Shown: piece after piece, positions 35,231-45,835 of the stretch
Numbering within the stretch: position 1 is the stretch's first letter
Layout: the number at the start of each line of letters is the position of its first letter
Source: Symbiodinium natans
Lineage: Eukaryota; Sar; Dinophyceae; Suessiales; Symbiodiniaceae
Length of the DNA: 64,000 nucleotides
Direction of reading: 5' to 3'
NCBI GenBank assembly: GCA_905221605.1
Contig: CAJNDS010002197.1
Location: forward strand, 402,352-466,351
Made by a program: the position numbers and the translations under genes
Notes under the pieces: generated by a model
Databases searched by the model: none
The model's input: only the letters and a program-made list of their open reading frames with translations
Told to the model about the DNA's origin: nothing

Positions 35231-35273
35231 AAGGAGGATGCCAAGGCGTAGGCTGCCTTTGGCCTCAACTGTT
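35231..35273 (+). pseudogene. Relict 3' end of a third GAPDH copy
   Basis: AAGGAGGATGCCAAGGCGTA followed by GGCTGCC and, shortly after, CAACTGTTTAAG repeats the last codons (KEDAKA), stop and 3' flank of the GAPDH exon 2. The stop here is TAG instead of TAA. The rest of the gene is absent, so this is a truncated array member or a recombination scar. A more diverged trace is at the equivalent place after copy 1 (about 33201-33213). Confidence 0.75.
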
Positions 35274-35567
35274 TAAGAAGATGCAAAGGTAACTTGAAGA
35301 CAAGCAAGCACCTCCACCCCTATACCCCAACGCTACCTTAAGCACTCATGAGCCCTGCCTTCCTACATGGCTCAAGACCACGCCCTGAACCTAACCCCCG
35401 AAAGGCCCTAAACCCTAAACCCTAAACCCTAAACCCTAAACCCTAAACCCTAAACCGGTGCACCTTTTTCCAGCCCATGGTCAGCGAAACGGTACGACCC
35501 TTTCTGTCGAGTGCGGTCCCCCCAGGTCTACGTAAGCTTTGTTCTTTTTTTTTTGGGGGGGGGGGGG
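35274..35567. other. Spacer with (CCCTAAA)7 tract
   Basis: A clean CCCTAAA tract lies at 35408-35456. The remainder is unrecognised. Telomeric-tract DNA resumes here, directly after the gene array. Confidence 0.8.
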
Positions 35568-35782
35568 GATGTCCCCCCCCCCCCCCCCTTTTTACCAACA
35601 GTCCTTAGTAAGGATGATAATTTCCCCCTGATACTAACAGTTCTCAGTAGGGATTGTAATTTCCCCCTTATACCAACAGTATAGTAGGTATTATAACCTT
35701 ATACTAACAGTCCTTAGTAGGGCTGATAATCGGGGGTACCAGAATCCCTATTCAGGACTGTTCGTCGAGGGGGGGAAACATC
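35568..35782. mobile_element. Family C inverted-repeat element, second copy
   Basis: The left end GATGT plus a long C-run, then ACCAACAGTCCTTAGTAAGG. The right end GGACTGTTCGTCGAGGGGGG, then AAACATC. The interior repeats ACTAACAGT(C/T)CT(T/C)AGTAGGG and ATAATTTCCCCCT(G/T)ATAC about four times, so the element appears to be a nested or tandem version of the 20748-20957 one. Confidence 0.7.
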
Positions 35783-36456
35783 CCAATTGGTAGAGATGGG
35801 TGGCTCCTCCCCCCCCCGTCAAACTTGCCACAAAGGCCCTCGATAACCTGCGGAACCACGCGCCGAACATGAGACGCAAACGAATGGCCGAATCCATGTA
35901 AACGCCCTTAGCTCCGAGGCCCTAAACCTCAAAACCCTGAAATCCTAAAAGCCCTTAGTACCCTACTGTACAAACCCAAAAAACCTTAATCACCCTACAA
36001 ACCCTACAAACATTCAAAACCAAAGAGCCCAAAGAAAGGTCTTGGACAAGAGCCCCCCCTACAAACCCTTAAAACCCTAAAAACGCCCTATAACTAACAA
36101 AGCCCCTAAACCCTAAAACAACCCTAGCAAAGGCCTAAAAATGTCCTAAACAAAGCCCTTAAACAAGCCCTAAAAAGCCCTAAACTCAAGCCCCACAAAA
36201 GCCCTTAAAAAGCCATTAAAAAAGCCCTAAAAACCCTAAAAATCTTGAAAAAAACCAGGTCTTGGACAAGAGCCTCTTGGGCTGCTGTCTACCCAGACAG
36301 GCAGTCGCCCACGACTTCGCGCATCTCAAGTTCGCATCTCGCCTTGCAAGTCTTCCTGCTAGCTCTTAGGTTTAGGGTTTAGGGTTTAGGGTTTAGGGTT
36401 TAGGGAGCCAGGGTTTAGGGTTTAGGGTTTAGTTTAGGGTTTAGGGTTTATCCTTG
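35783..36456. repeat. Degraded AAGCCCTAAAAA region and telomeric tract
   Basis: About 35930-36255 is a loose array of CCCTAAAA/AAGCCC units. GGTCTTGGACAAGAGCC occurs at both 36038 and 36260, bracketing most of it as a direct repeat. TTTAGGG units follow at 36367-36450. Confidence 0.6.
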
Positions 36457-36553
36457 TAGTAGAGTAGGTAACCTTTTAACCTTTTTGGGGTAGTATAATC
36501 CCCTTATAATCCCAAAGGTTAACCTTTAATTCTCCCAGGTTACTGGACAACTA
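36457..36553 (+). mobile_element. Family D element, copy 5 (most intact)
   Basis: TAGTAGAGTAGGTAACC at the left, GGGGTAGTATAATCCCC as a central hairpin, CCCAAAGGTTAACC, and GGTTACTGGACAACTAG at the right. Preceded by a TTTAGGG tract. Confidence 0.85.
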
Positions 36554-36617
36554 GGTCTTAGAGTAGGGTTTGGGGTTTAGGGTTTAGGGTTTTGAGGCTT
36601 AGGGTTTAGGGGTTAGG

Positions 36618-36740
36618 GGTGAAGTCCATACAGTTGGAATATGGTTTTTGGGACGATTGGTGCTGGGATTGCCGTTAGTAACCCTCTTGGGGGTATGAGG
36701 ATGATGTTGCTCCAACTTTGGGAGTTTCCCGTAGGGGAAA
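36618..36740 (+). repeat. Dispersed repeat family F, copy 1
   Basis: CCATACAGTTGGAATATGG, then TGGTGCTGGGATTGCC, then AACCCTCTTGGGGGTATGAG. The same order of motifs lies at 56563-56680. Confidence 0.65.
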
Positions 36741-37145
36741 GAGGGAATTGGTTACCCTACATCAGGGCCAGAAGGTACCTATTTCCCTCATTTCCTACCA
36801 ACAACCAGCAAGTCTTGGGGGGTCCCGAGGGTCATGTCTAAGACTATAGTACTTTGTGCTGTCCGGGTTCTATTGCAAGTAAGGATGCTGATTTCTTGTC
36901 CAGCTGTTTTTTTTGGGGGGGGGTTCCGAAAATAGGGGGCCCCTTTTCTAGCCCCACAAAATATTAGGATTCCCTCATCATAAGGACCCAAAACTATAAG
37001 GCACCTCCGAATATCGGAAGCCCCCATATGGGGAGATTTTGGAGCCCAGCAGGCCTAGAGAGAGACAGAGTGCACCAAGTCTGGCGTTTAGGGCTTCATC
37101 TAGGGGCCTGAAGAGTTCGAATAGGGCTTTGGGGGTTGTCATTCC
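36741..37145. other. Anonymous segment
   Basis: Nothing recognisable beyond a T8G9 run near 36907-36924. Short ORFs on both strands are unrecognised. Confidence 0.5.
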
Positions 37146-37244
37146 TAGTAGTAGAGTAGGTAACCTCCAACCTTTTTGGGGTAGTATAACCCCCTTATAA
37201 TCCCAAAGGTTAACCGTTTAATTCCCCCAGGTTAGGACAACTAG
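37146..37244 (+). mobile_element. Family D element, copy 6
   Basis: AGTAGTAGAGTAGGTAACC, GGGGTAGTATAACCCCC, CCCAAAGGTTAACC and AGGTTAGGACAACTAG. The right end has lost the CTG of GGTTACTGGACAAC. Confidence 0.85.
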
Positions 37245-38237
37245 GTACAGGGGCCTGAAGAGTGAGAATAGGGTTTAAACCCTAAACCCTAAACCCTTTT
37301 TGGGGGGTTCTTCTAGTTCGAAGCGAAGCGAGGTGAAGACTGGCATGGAGTCCCAAGGACACCCGTGCTTGTCGGGTTGGTCCTTGAGGCGAGTGGCAGC
37401 TTCAGCGGGGATGTGGCACCCTGAATCTCCCTAAGCCCTAAAACCAAAACCAAAGTTCGAAACACTAAGCCCTAGACCTTATATTGGTTGGTGGTCTCTT
37501 TAAGTAGGGTTTCAGTTTTGTGGCGGGGGTTCTTGTTAGGGTGTCTTGGGTCTGTATTAGAGTATAAGGGTAACAGATAAAGAGGCCACCGGACTTTATA
37601 GCCTAGACCCATGTAGGCGAGCTGGTGGTCTGTAACCCAAAACATGTGTCACTTCGTAGCAGCTCCCAGAGATAGCTGGGACAAGTAGGAAGAATGAAAA
37701 CCTCAAGTCCTGCAACCCATCTCGAGATAGGATTCTTCACGTGACCAAACCCTAAACCCTAGTGTTTTGGGGACCTAGCCCTAAACCCTAAACCCAAAAA
37801 GTGTGAGGATGTTCCAAAGCCAGGCCACTGTGTAGGGAACCGAGTCCCAGAAAGCTCCGAAGCCCATCGGACGTATGGGTTTAGGATTTATAGGGTTTAT
37901 AGGGTTTAGGGGTTTAGGGGTTTAGGGGTTTCGGGGTTTAGGGTTTAGGGTTTAGGGTTTAGAGTCCTCGCAGACACCAGATCCCGTGCATAGGTGTTTC
38001 GGTGTCTGCGGGAGGTTGCTGAGGGGTTTGAAAGCAGAGTGCGTTCCTGCTTTGTTCGCCCCCCATGGCGTGTTTTGTAGAGGCAAACCCTCAACCGCGG
38101 AGGGTAACCCTAACCCTCGAACAGCCCTGATAGCCCGGAAGCTACACTCCACATCCCGAAGCAAAACCGAAAGCCTGCAACCCTAAACCCTAAACCCTCC
38201 GAGCCAACTTTCCCGCTCCCTTAAAGCGCTCTTGGCC
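37245..38237. repeat. Anonymous sequence with telomeric tracts
   Basis: TTTAGGG-type units with TTTAGGGG variants lie at about 37886-37962. Short CCCTAAA tracts lie at 37275-37298, 37744-37760 and 38177-38197. No gene is supported. Confidence 0.7.
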
Positions 38238-38410
38238 AGTAGTAGAGTAGGTAACCTTTAACTTTTTTGGGGTAGTATAATCCCCTTATTATCCCAAAGG
38301 TTGACCTTTAATTCCCTCAGGTTATTGGACAACTAGCTTTTTGAGGTAGTATAATCTTCTTATAATCCCGAAGCTTAACTTTTAATTCCCTCAGGTTACT
38401 GGACAACTAG
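38238..38410 (+). mobile_element. Family D element, copy 7, with a tandem partial copy
   Basis: A complete copy (38238-38336) is followed immediately by a second lacking the left ~35 bp (38337-38410, starting CTTTTTGAGGTAGTATAATC). Both end in GGACAACTAG. The junction is seamless, suggesting unequal exchange or slippage within the element. Confidence 0.85.
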
Positions 38411-39790
38411 GTTGGGGGACGGGGAGAGGACGGAACTTGCCCCGGTACATCCCCATCGTTGAGGAGGCTGGCCCTGTGGGGGCTTCGGGGAGGTTTAGTA
38501 GTTACTGCATTGGGTTTAGGGTTTAGGGTTTAGGGTTTAGGGTTTGCTGTAGTATAGCGCAGATGCGTGGAGGTTGGGATGCGGAATAGGCTCGAAAGCT
38601 TCGTCAGGTGCGAGGAGCAGCTCTTGCCCGATTGTGGAAGGTCATCGAACACCTTTCTCCCACGCCACACCATCCATGGCGGCAAAGCCACTCCAAACCT
38701 ACTACTACTACTCCTTGTAGGATTCAGGCCGAAACTCAAGTCAATTGCCTACATGCAAAACCTTGTCCGGTAGCTTGTTGAGGGTTTCCTTCAAACAGTT
38801 GTGATCCGACTGCACGCAGTGAGGGCGTCGGGGTTTTAGCTTGCGCCATCGAGATCGAAGGGCTGAACTGCCGCCACCTACTGCAGGGGCGGCCTAGGTC
38901 TTGAGTTTAAGGTATTGTTTCAGGAAGTGTTGTGAGAGTTGAGGGTTTTAGGTTTAGGGCTTCGGGGTGTGGAATTTCAGGTTTTCCCTTTAAATCGTTT
39001 CAACCTTAGACCCGAAACCTTCTCACCTAAACCGTAGACACTTTAACCCCTTACAACCCTCAAACCTCTAAGCCTCTACATCCTTGGCACGGCAGATCCC
39101 GCACAAGCGCGACAAGAAGCTCCTCCTATTGGGCGCTGTGGAGTGGGAGGCTGACTTAGGGCTTAGGAATTGCAAGGTGTTTAAGGTTGAGGGTTTTAAA
39201 CCCTTCGGACGCAGAAGAATTACGGAGGCACGCCACGCTACACTCACTGGACACATGTTTTGACTTCATGACAGCAAATGTCCTTTTTGAAGCTCGGGCA
39301 TCCGGTAGGTCCAAATTCTGAAAAGGGAAAGGTAAGCCTTTGTTTAGGGTTTAGGGTTTGCGGTTTAGGGTTTAGGGAGACAGCGGCATACAAGGTCTTT
39401 CAGTGACATTCAGCCAATGGCAAGTTTTTCGCCATGCGCTGACATTGTACCAGGTTTTCCGGGGTTTGGCGCTCGAATTTAGGGTTCCGGAAAGGCCTTG
39501 GGATAGTTTACTCCCAGCTGTCAACCCTGGATGCCCAGTAGAAACCCTAGAAGCCCCCACACCCTGAAGTTTGAAGTTTTCAGGGTGTAAGGCACGCCGC
39601 AAGGCCTCCCTAAACCCTCAACCCAAAATCCTAAACCCTAAACCAAGCCCTACAACCTAAACCCGAAACCCTAAACCCTAAACCCTAAACCCTAAACCCT
39701 AAACCCTAAACCCTGAACCTCAACTTGAAGGACCTTGAGCTGCTCCAGCAGCACGAAGGCTCATGGACCTGTTCTTTCGGGCACTCTTCG
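38411..39790. repeat. Anonymous sequence with telomeric tracts
   Basis: TTTAGGG lies at about 38513-38547 and 39342-39378. CCCTAAA lies at 39600-39715, with a perfect 8-unit stretch from 39665. The 38550-38930 and 39050-39330 segments have mixed composition with unrecognised short ORFs on both strands. Confidence 0.65.
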
Positions 39791-39794
39791 GGTT

Positions 39795-39960
39795 GTAAGG
39801 TTTGGGGTTTTGGGGTTTTGGGGTTTTGGGGTTTTGGGGTTTTGGGGTTTTGGGGTTTTGGGGTTTTGGGGTTTTGGGGTTTTAGGGTTTGGGGTTTTGG
39901 GGGTTTGGGGGTTTTGGGGGTTTTGGGTTTAGGGTTTTGGGTTTTGTGTTTTGGGTTTTA
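39795..39960 (+). repeat. (TTTTGGGG)n array, about ten units, with derivatives
   Basis: GGGGTTTT octamers repeat without interruption from about 39799 to 39885, then decay into GGGTTTGGGGG and TTTTGGG forms. TTTTGGGG is the telomere repeat of hypotrich ciliates, but here it sits in sequence built of TTTAGGG derivatives and is more simply a local variant. Confidence 0.9.
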
Positions 39961-41879
39961 GGAGCCTTGGTCAGGGTTTGGGGTTTTAGGGTTTGGGATT
40001 CAGAGTGTTAGGGCTTTAGGATTTAGGATGTAATGGTGTTAGGGTTTTAGGATTGTAGGGTTGGAGGGTTACAGGATTCAGGGTTTTCGGGTTTAGGACT
40101 TCTGGTTTCGCGTTTGGGGTGAGGGCTCAGATTTTAGGATGATTTGTGGCTTTACGTGTCAAACAGGTTTTGGGGGGGGGGGGGGCTTAAATGCTCATAT
40201 GGCCTGCAGGTTCACCCGAAGAACGCCCAAACCTTAAGCCCCTGGTGGAGTAGGTAAAAATGAAGCTTGTGCCACGTAATCTCACCGTTCTAACCCCGGA
40301 AGTTTAGGGTCAAAAGCAACAAAATCTTCAGCCCCAAGTCCAACCTTCAAACCCTGAAACAAACCCTAAACCCTAAACCCTAAACCCTAAACCCTAAACC
40401 CTAAACCCTAAACCTCCGGGGCTCAATCACAAAAGGTGGCAAGGAAGCTGTCGTGCGGCAAGGAGGATTCAAGGTTAGAAGGCATCGGCTCCACGTCACG
40501 TCGGACTCCTGAGTTGCCGGCCACTGAGGCTTGAATAGTACGTAGCTTCTCTCGGTCTAAGCGCGTTCCCTATCTTCGTAAACCCCCCCTCCCTGAAGCG
40601 TACGTGCCGTACAACCCTTCAAGAGCTGTATGGCTTCTGTGTCGCACAAGCCTTCTGCAGGTACCGACATGCTTCAGGCAGCGGCCAAGATTGGTGGGAT
40701 CTTGCAGCTGAGCCGCACTTGTTTAGGGTTTAGGGTTTCGGGTTTAGGTTTTTGGTTCGGGGAGGGGGGGGTGTTCGGTTCGTTCACCGAAGTAGGGCTT
40801 GGGGTTTGGGGTTTTTGGTTCCGGTACGTCTGCTGGGAGTGCTAGAGCTGCTGCAATGCGTTCGGAGAGGGTGGGGATGCTCGAAGTAAAGTAACTTGTC
40901 TATTTGTTTACCTTTTTGCATGTAAGTACAATTACACACGCCCCACTTATGGCACTTTTTTTGATCGCCGATGCATCTTCGCAGGTCTTGGGGATCCGGG
41001 TTCAGTGCGTGGGGTTTGCCCTGACGTCTAAGGCCCATCCCGTCCCTTTCTTAAGCACTCTGGTTTCCTCATAAGCCCCAATCACAATCCCTGTCCTGAG
41101 CCCCTAGCCCAAAGCACCCTACCTGTCAGCCCTCTAAGCCCTATGAGCCCCACAAGCCCTAGAAGCCCTGTATGCCCCGCAAGCCCTAAACCCTCTGCCC
41201 TGGACCCCAAATTCTGGAGAACCCAAGAAGCCTAGGAAGGATCCCCTTCGGATCAGTCCCAACACATCGCTGAAGCAGGTTGGGATCTGTAAGGCTTTGT
41301 GGGCTTTGGGATTTTGGGATTAGGGTTTAGGTTAGGGTGGTTTCATGGTCCCTAAATGTTGGTCCCTTACCTTCTTGACAGGGGCTCTGACGTATGGGCC
41401 CTTGGGATTTACAGGGTACATAAGGGGTACGCAAGGGTTCCCCAATGAAGGGCCCAAAAGTCAGGCGCCATGTAACTACCCTAAACCCCTAGCTAAACGC
41501 AAAGCCCTAAACCCTAAACCCCCTAAGCCCTAAACCCTAGGTTTTCCCAACAGTGCGTTTAAGAAGGGCACACTCAGCAACATTTTTTCAGAGGGTCAAC
41601 CTGGAGCATCAACTAAACCACTGAACTTGTGGAGCCCTCCAGCTCTAAAGCCTCCTGAAGCCTCCACTCAAATGAGGCAGATGGGGGGAGAGACACCTGA
41701 CCTGAAAGGGCTCTCACTCAACCCTCAACCCTCAACCCTGCACCCTAAATTTAGTTATGGTCGATCGGTGGTTTTGGGGTTACTGGGGTTTTGCCTCCGA
41801 AGCCCTTCGTTGCAGTCCATGACCACACACACACACTTTCACTGTCGCAGCATGGGCGGCCCTCTAGAATTATGCTTGA
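39961..41879. repeat. Degraded telomeric and anonymous sequence
   Basis: TTTAGGG derivatives lie at 39975-40130. A clean CCCTAAA run lies at about 40363-40413, and shorter ones at 41500-41540. A G-run lies at about 40170-40185. AAGCCCTA-type units lie at 41090-41200. No gene is recognised. Confidence 0.65.
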
Positions 41880-41940
41880 TATACATATATGAGAGAGCAA
41901 CCTTTCGGGTCTATTTAGCTCCTTCCTTTGTTTTAATAAG
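41880..41940 (+). repeat. Dispersed repeat G, copy 1
   Basis: ATATATGAGAGAGCAACC, then TTTCGGGTCTATTTAGCTCC, then TTTGTTTTAATAA is a diverged copy of 49588-49650 (ATATATGAACGAGCAGCC, TTTCGGTCCATTTCGCTC, TTTGTTTAAT). This copy sits at the left edge of the AT satellite. Confidence 0.6.
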
Positions 41941-42369
41941 TGAAATTAAATTAAATTATTTAAATTATTTAAATTATTTAATTGACTCCCATTAAATAAT
42001 TTAAATAATTTAAATAATTTAAATAAGCAAAATTATTTAAATTATTTAATTTATTTAATTGCCTCCCATTAAATAATTTAAATAATTACAATAATTTAAA
42101 TAAGCAAAATTATTTAAATTATTTAATTTATTTAATTGATCCCGATTAAATAGTTTAAATAATTTAAATAATTTAAAGAAGCAAAATTAATTAAACTATT
42201 GAATTTATTTAATTGACCCCTATTAAATAATTTAAATAATTTAAATAATTTAAATAATTTAAATAATTTAAATAATTTAAATAAGCAAAATTATTTAAAT
42301 TATTTAATTTATTTAATTGACCCCTATTAAATAATTTAAATAATTTAAATAGTTTAAATAATTTAAATC

Positions 42370-42520
42370 AATTTAATTCCGGTAACTTTCCAGACCAACC
42401 AGCAAAACAATTAAATAATTTAAATCCGACAGCTCAATTAAATGATTTAATTAAACTGCGGGATTTAAATTATTTAATTGATTTTTTCTGGCTGGTCTGG
42501 AAAGTTTCCTGAATTAAATT
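42370..42520. repeat. Giant palindrome in AT satellite, copy 1
   Basis: The left arm TTTAATTCCGGTAACTTTCC, then AGACCAACCAGCAAAACAAT, is mirrored by CTGGCTGGTCTGGAAAG and TTTCCTGAATTAAA on the right. The arms are about 60 bp, separated by CCGACAGCTC-type sequence and a shorter inner AATTAAAT palindrome. Confidence 0.9.
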
Positions 42521-43082
42521 TATGTAAATTATTTAATTTATTTAAATTATTTAAATTATTTAATTGACCCCTATTAAATAATTTAAATAATTAAAATAAT
42601 TTAAATAAGCAAAAATTATGTAAATTATTTAAATTATTTAATTGACTCCCATTAAATAATTTAAATTATGAAAATAATTTAAATAAGCAAAATTGTTTAA
42701 ATTATTTAATTTATTTAATTGCCTCCCATTAAATAATTTAAATAATTTAAATAAGCAAAATTATGTAAATTATTTAATTTATTTAATTGACCCCTATTAA
42801 AGAAATTAAATAGTTTAAATAATTTCTGGCTGGTCTGGAAAGTTTCCTGAATTAAATTTATTTAAATTATTTAATTGACCCCTATTAAATAATTTAAATA
42901 ATTAAAATAATTTAAATAAGCAAAAACTATTTAAATTATTTAAATTATTTAATTGACTCCCATTAAATAATTTAAATATATAAAATAATTTAAATAAGCA
43001 AAGTTATTTAAATTATTTAATTTATTTAATTGACCTCTATTAAATAATTGAAATAATTTAAATAATTTAAATAATTTAAATA

Positions 43083-43233
43083 AATTTAATTCCGGGAACT
43101 TTCCAGGCCAACCAGCAAAGCAATTAAATAATTTAAATCCGACAGCTCAATTAAATAATTTAATTAAACTGCGGGATTTAAATTATTTAATTGATTTTTT
43201 TCTGGCTGGTCTGGAAAGTTTCCTGAATTAAAT
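43083..43233. repeat. Giant palindrome in AT satellite, copy 2
   Basis: Same arms and centre as copy 1 (GACAGCTCAATTAAATAATT, then ACTGCGGGATTTAAA), 713 bp further on. Confidence 0.9.
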
Positions 43234-43704
43234 GTATTTAAATTATTTAAATGATTTAAATTATTTAAATTATTTAATTGACCCCTATTAAATAATTTAA
43301 ATAATTAAAATAATCTAAATAAGCAAAATTATTTAAATTATTTAATTTATTGAATTGCCTCCCATTAAATAATTTAAATAATTAAAATAATTTAAAAAAG
43401 CAAAATTATTTAAATTATTTAATTTATTTAATTGCCTCCCATTAAATAATTTAAATAATTACAATAATTTAAATAAGCAAAATTATTTAAATTATTTAAT
43501 TTATTTAATTGACCCCTATTAAATAATTTGAATATTTAAATAATTTAAATAAGCAAAATTATTTAAATTATTTAATTTATTTAATTGACCCCTATTAAAT
43601 AATTTAAACAATTTAAATAATTTAAATAAGCAAAATTATTTAAATTATTTAATTTATTTAATTGACCCCTATTAAATAATTTAAATAATTTAAATAATTT
43701 AAAT

Positions 43705-43867
43705 AATCTAAATAAATTTAATTCCGGGAACTTTCCAGGCCAACCAGCAAAACAATTAAATAATTTAAATCCGACAGCTCAATTAAATAATTTAATTAAA
43801 CTGCGGGATTTAAATTATTTAATTGTTTTTTTTCTGGCTGGTCTGGAAAGTTTCCTGAATTAAATTT
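43705..43867. repeat. Giant palindrome in AT satellite, copy 3
   Basis: Third copy, 622 bp after copy 2. A solitary right arm lies at about 42824-42864 and a solitary left arm at 44143-44175 marks the satellite's right edge. Confidence 0.9.
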
Positions 43868-44165
43868 ATTTAAATGATTTAATTTATTTAAATTATTTAA
43901 ATTATCTAATTGACCCCTATTAAATAATTTAAACAATTTAAATAATTTACATAAGCAAAAATTATTTAAATTATTTAATTTATTTAATTGCCTCCCATTA
44001 AATAATTTAAATAATTTAAATAATTTAAATAATTTAAATAAGCCAGATTATTTAAATTATTTAATTTATTTAATTGACCCTATTAAATAGTTTAAATAAT
44101 TTAAATAATTTAAATCATTTAAATAATTTAAATAATTTAAATAAATTTTAATTCTGGGACCTTTC

Positions 44166-44810
44166 CAGACCAGTCACCAGACCCCTCTCCCCCTCCCCGC
44201 AGCTACCCCCCCCCCCCCCCCCCCGGCCGCGCCTCCTGGCTGTGGTCTGATAAACTGGGGCTGGGGCCAGGCCGGAGGGGAGGCTGGAGCTGTTGCTGGG
44301 TTGGGGGCGGTGGCGCTGGAGAGCGGGGGGCGGTGGGGGGGGGAGGGGGGGGGGTGGGCGGGGTGGGGGGTGGTGGTTGGTTGGGTTGGGGGGGTGGGGG
44401 GGGGGGGGTGGGGGGTGCCTTGGACACTTAACGTCTATTCTGCGCGTGCTCTTTGTTTTCGCAAACCTCTCTGGGATTGGGTTCTCGTTTGGCGCTTCAA
44501 CGCGGAAGGCGTTTTATCGGATCGCTTTCTGGCGAAAGAGGCCACGAAGAGGAGACGGTCAACGGAGGACGGTGGGATGACGGAATGAAAAAAGACGGGA
44601 GGACACGGAGACGACACGGTCAAGGGAGGGGGGTCGGAACATTTTGCTGGGAGAGGGGCGTGGCGGACCATGCATGGATGTCAGGTTGACGCACGGGTTC
44701 GGGAACAAGGATGGGGGGGAGCGCGGACGGGGAGCATTCGGTCGATATCGGCACGAGAGTCACACGCGGACAAGACGATGGGGTAGTCACCTAACGCCCT
44801 CCGTGCGCGC
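44166..44810. other. Poly-C and G-rich transition, then short anonymous segment
   Basis: A C-run (about 44206-44224) is followed by very G-rich sequence to 44420. The 44425-44810 segment is of ordinary composition. ORFs in the G-rich part are Gly/Trp runs and are not accepted. GGCGCTGGAGAGCGGGG at 44309 recurs at 46162. Confidence 0.6.
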
Positions 44811-45835
44811 ATGTGCGCGCCGCGCCCTCCGCGCCCTCCGCGCCCTCCGCACCCTCCGGGTCCTCCGCGCCCTCCGCGCCCTCCGCGCCCTCCGCGCCCT
44901 CCGCGCCCTCCGCGCCCTCCGCGCCCTCCACGCCCTCCGCGCCCTCCGCGCCCCCGCGCTGCACCCTCTCACGAGCCCTCCGGCCCTCCGCGCCCTCCGC
45001 TGCGCCTCGCGCCCATCCGAGCGCTCCGCGCCCTCGGTGCCTCCGTGGCCCTCCGAGTCCCTCTCCCGCGCCATACGCGCCTTCTTTCCCTTTCTCCGCG
45101 CCCTCGCGGCCCTTGCGCTTCAGCGCCCTCGGACGCCGCCTCCGCGCCCTCCGCGCCCTCGCGCCCTCCCCATCGTTCTGCCGCGCCTCCGCGCCCTCGC
45201 GCCCTCCGCGCCCTCCCGCGCCCTCCCGCCCCCTCCCCGCCATGCCGCGCCCCTCCCCACCCCCCCGCCATCCGCGCCCTCCGCGCCTCAGCGCACTGCC
45301 GGAGCCCTCCGCCGCGCCCTCCGCGCCCTCCGCGCCCTTCGCACCCTCCGCCGGCCCTCCGCGCCCTCCGGCCCTCACGTGCCCTCCGCGCTCATCCGCG
45401 CCCTGCAGCGCCCTCCGCGCCCTCCGCGCCTCGGCGGCCCTCCGCGCCCTCCGCACCCTCCGCGCCCTTTTCGTGCCGCGCCCCTCTCGCCGCCCTCGCG
45501 CCCCTTTATACTGCCCCGCCGCGCCCTCCGCGGCCTCCGCGCCCTCCGCGCCCTGCCGCGCACTCCGCGCCCTCCGCGCCCTCCGTCCCCCCCGCCCTCG
45601 CGCACTCCCCGCCCTCCGCGCCCTCCGCGCCTCAGCGCCTCCGCGCACCCTTCCGCGCCCTCGCGCCCTCCCGCCGCCCTCGGCGCCCTCCCCGCCCTCC
45701 GCGCCCTCCGCGCCCTCCGTGCCGCGCCCTCGGCGCCCTCCCCGCCCTCCGCGCCCTCCGCGCCCTCCGTGCCGCGCCCTCGGCGCCCTCCCCGCCCTCC
45801 GCGCCCTCCGCGCGGGCCTCCGCGCCCCCGCTCAG
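44811..45835 (+). repeat. GC-rich minisatellite of 9-bp unit CGCGCCCTC
   Basis: About 1 kb of degenerate (GCGCCCTCC)n. The unit is nine bases with no stop in most frames, so five frames remain open for hundreds of codons (ALRALRALR, PSAPSAPSA, PRPPRPPRP and Arg/Gly-rich on minus). Three ~58-bp near-identical blocks at 45665-45835 show recent amplification. I see no protein evidence beyond openness. Confidence 0.9.

Larger units (their letters stand above)
41941..44165. repeat. AT-rich satellite, ~2.2 kb
   Basis: The array is built from AATTTAAATAATTTAAAT in both orientations. The ~100-bp basic unit also contains AAATAAGCAAAATTA and TTAATTGACCCCTATTAAAT (alternating with GCCTCCCATT). Almost all sequence is A or T apart from these spacers. 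Three copies of a ~150-bp palindrome are embedded. No coding sequence. Confidence 0.95.

Noticed and set aside
39795-39960. Ciliate contamination suggested by TTTTGGGG
   Set aside because: The array grades into TTTTGGG and TTTAGGG forms typical of the rest of the window, so local variation explains it.
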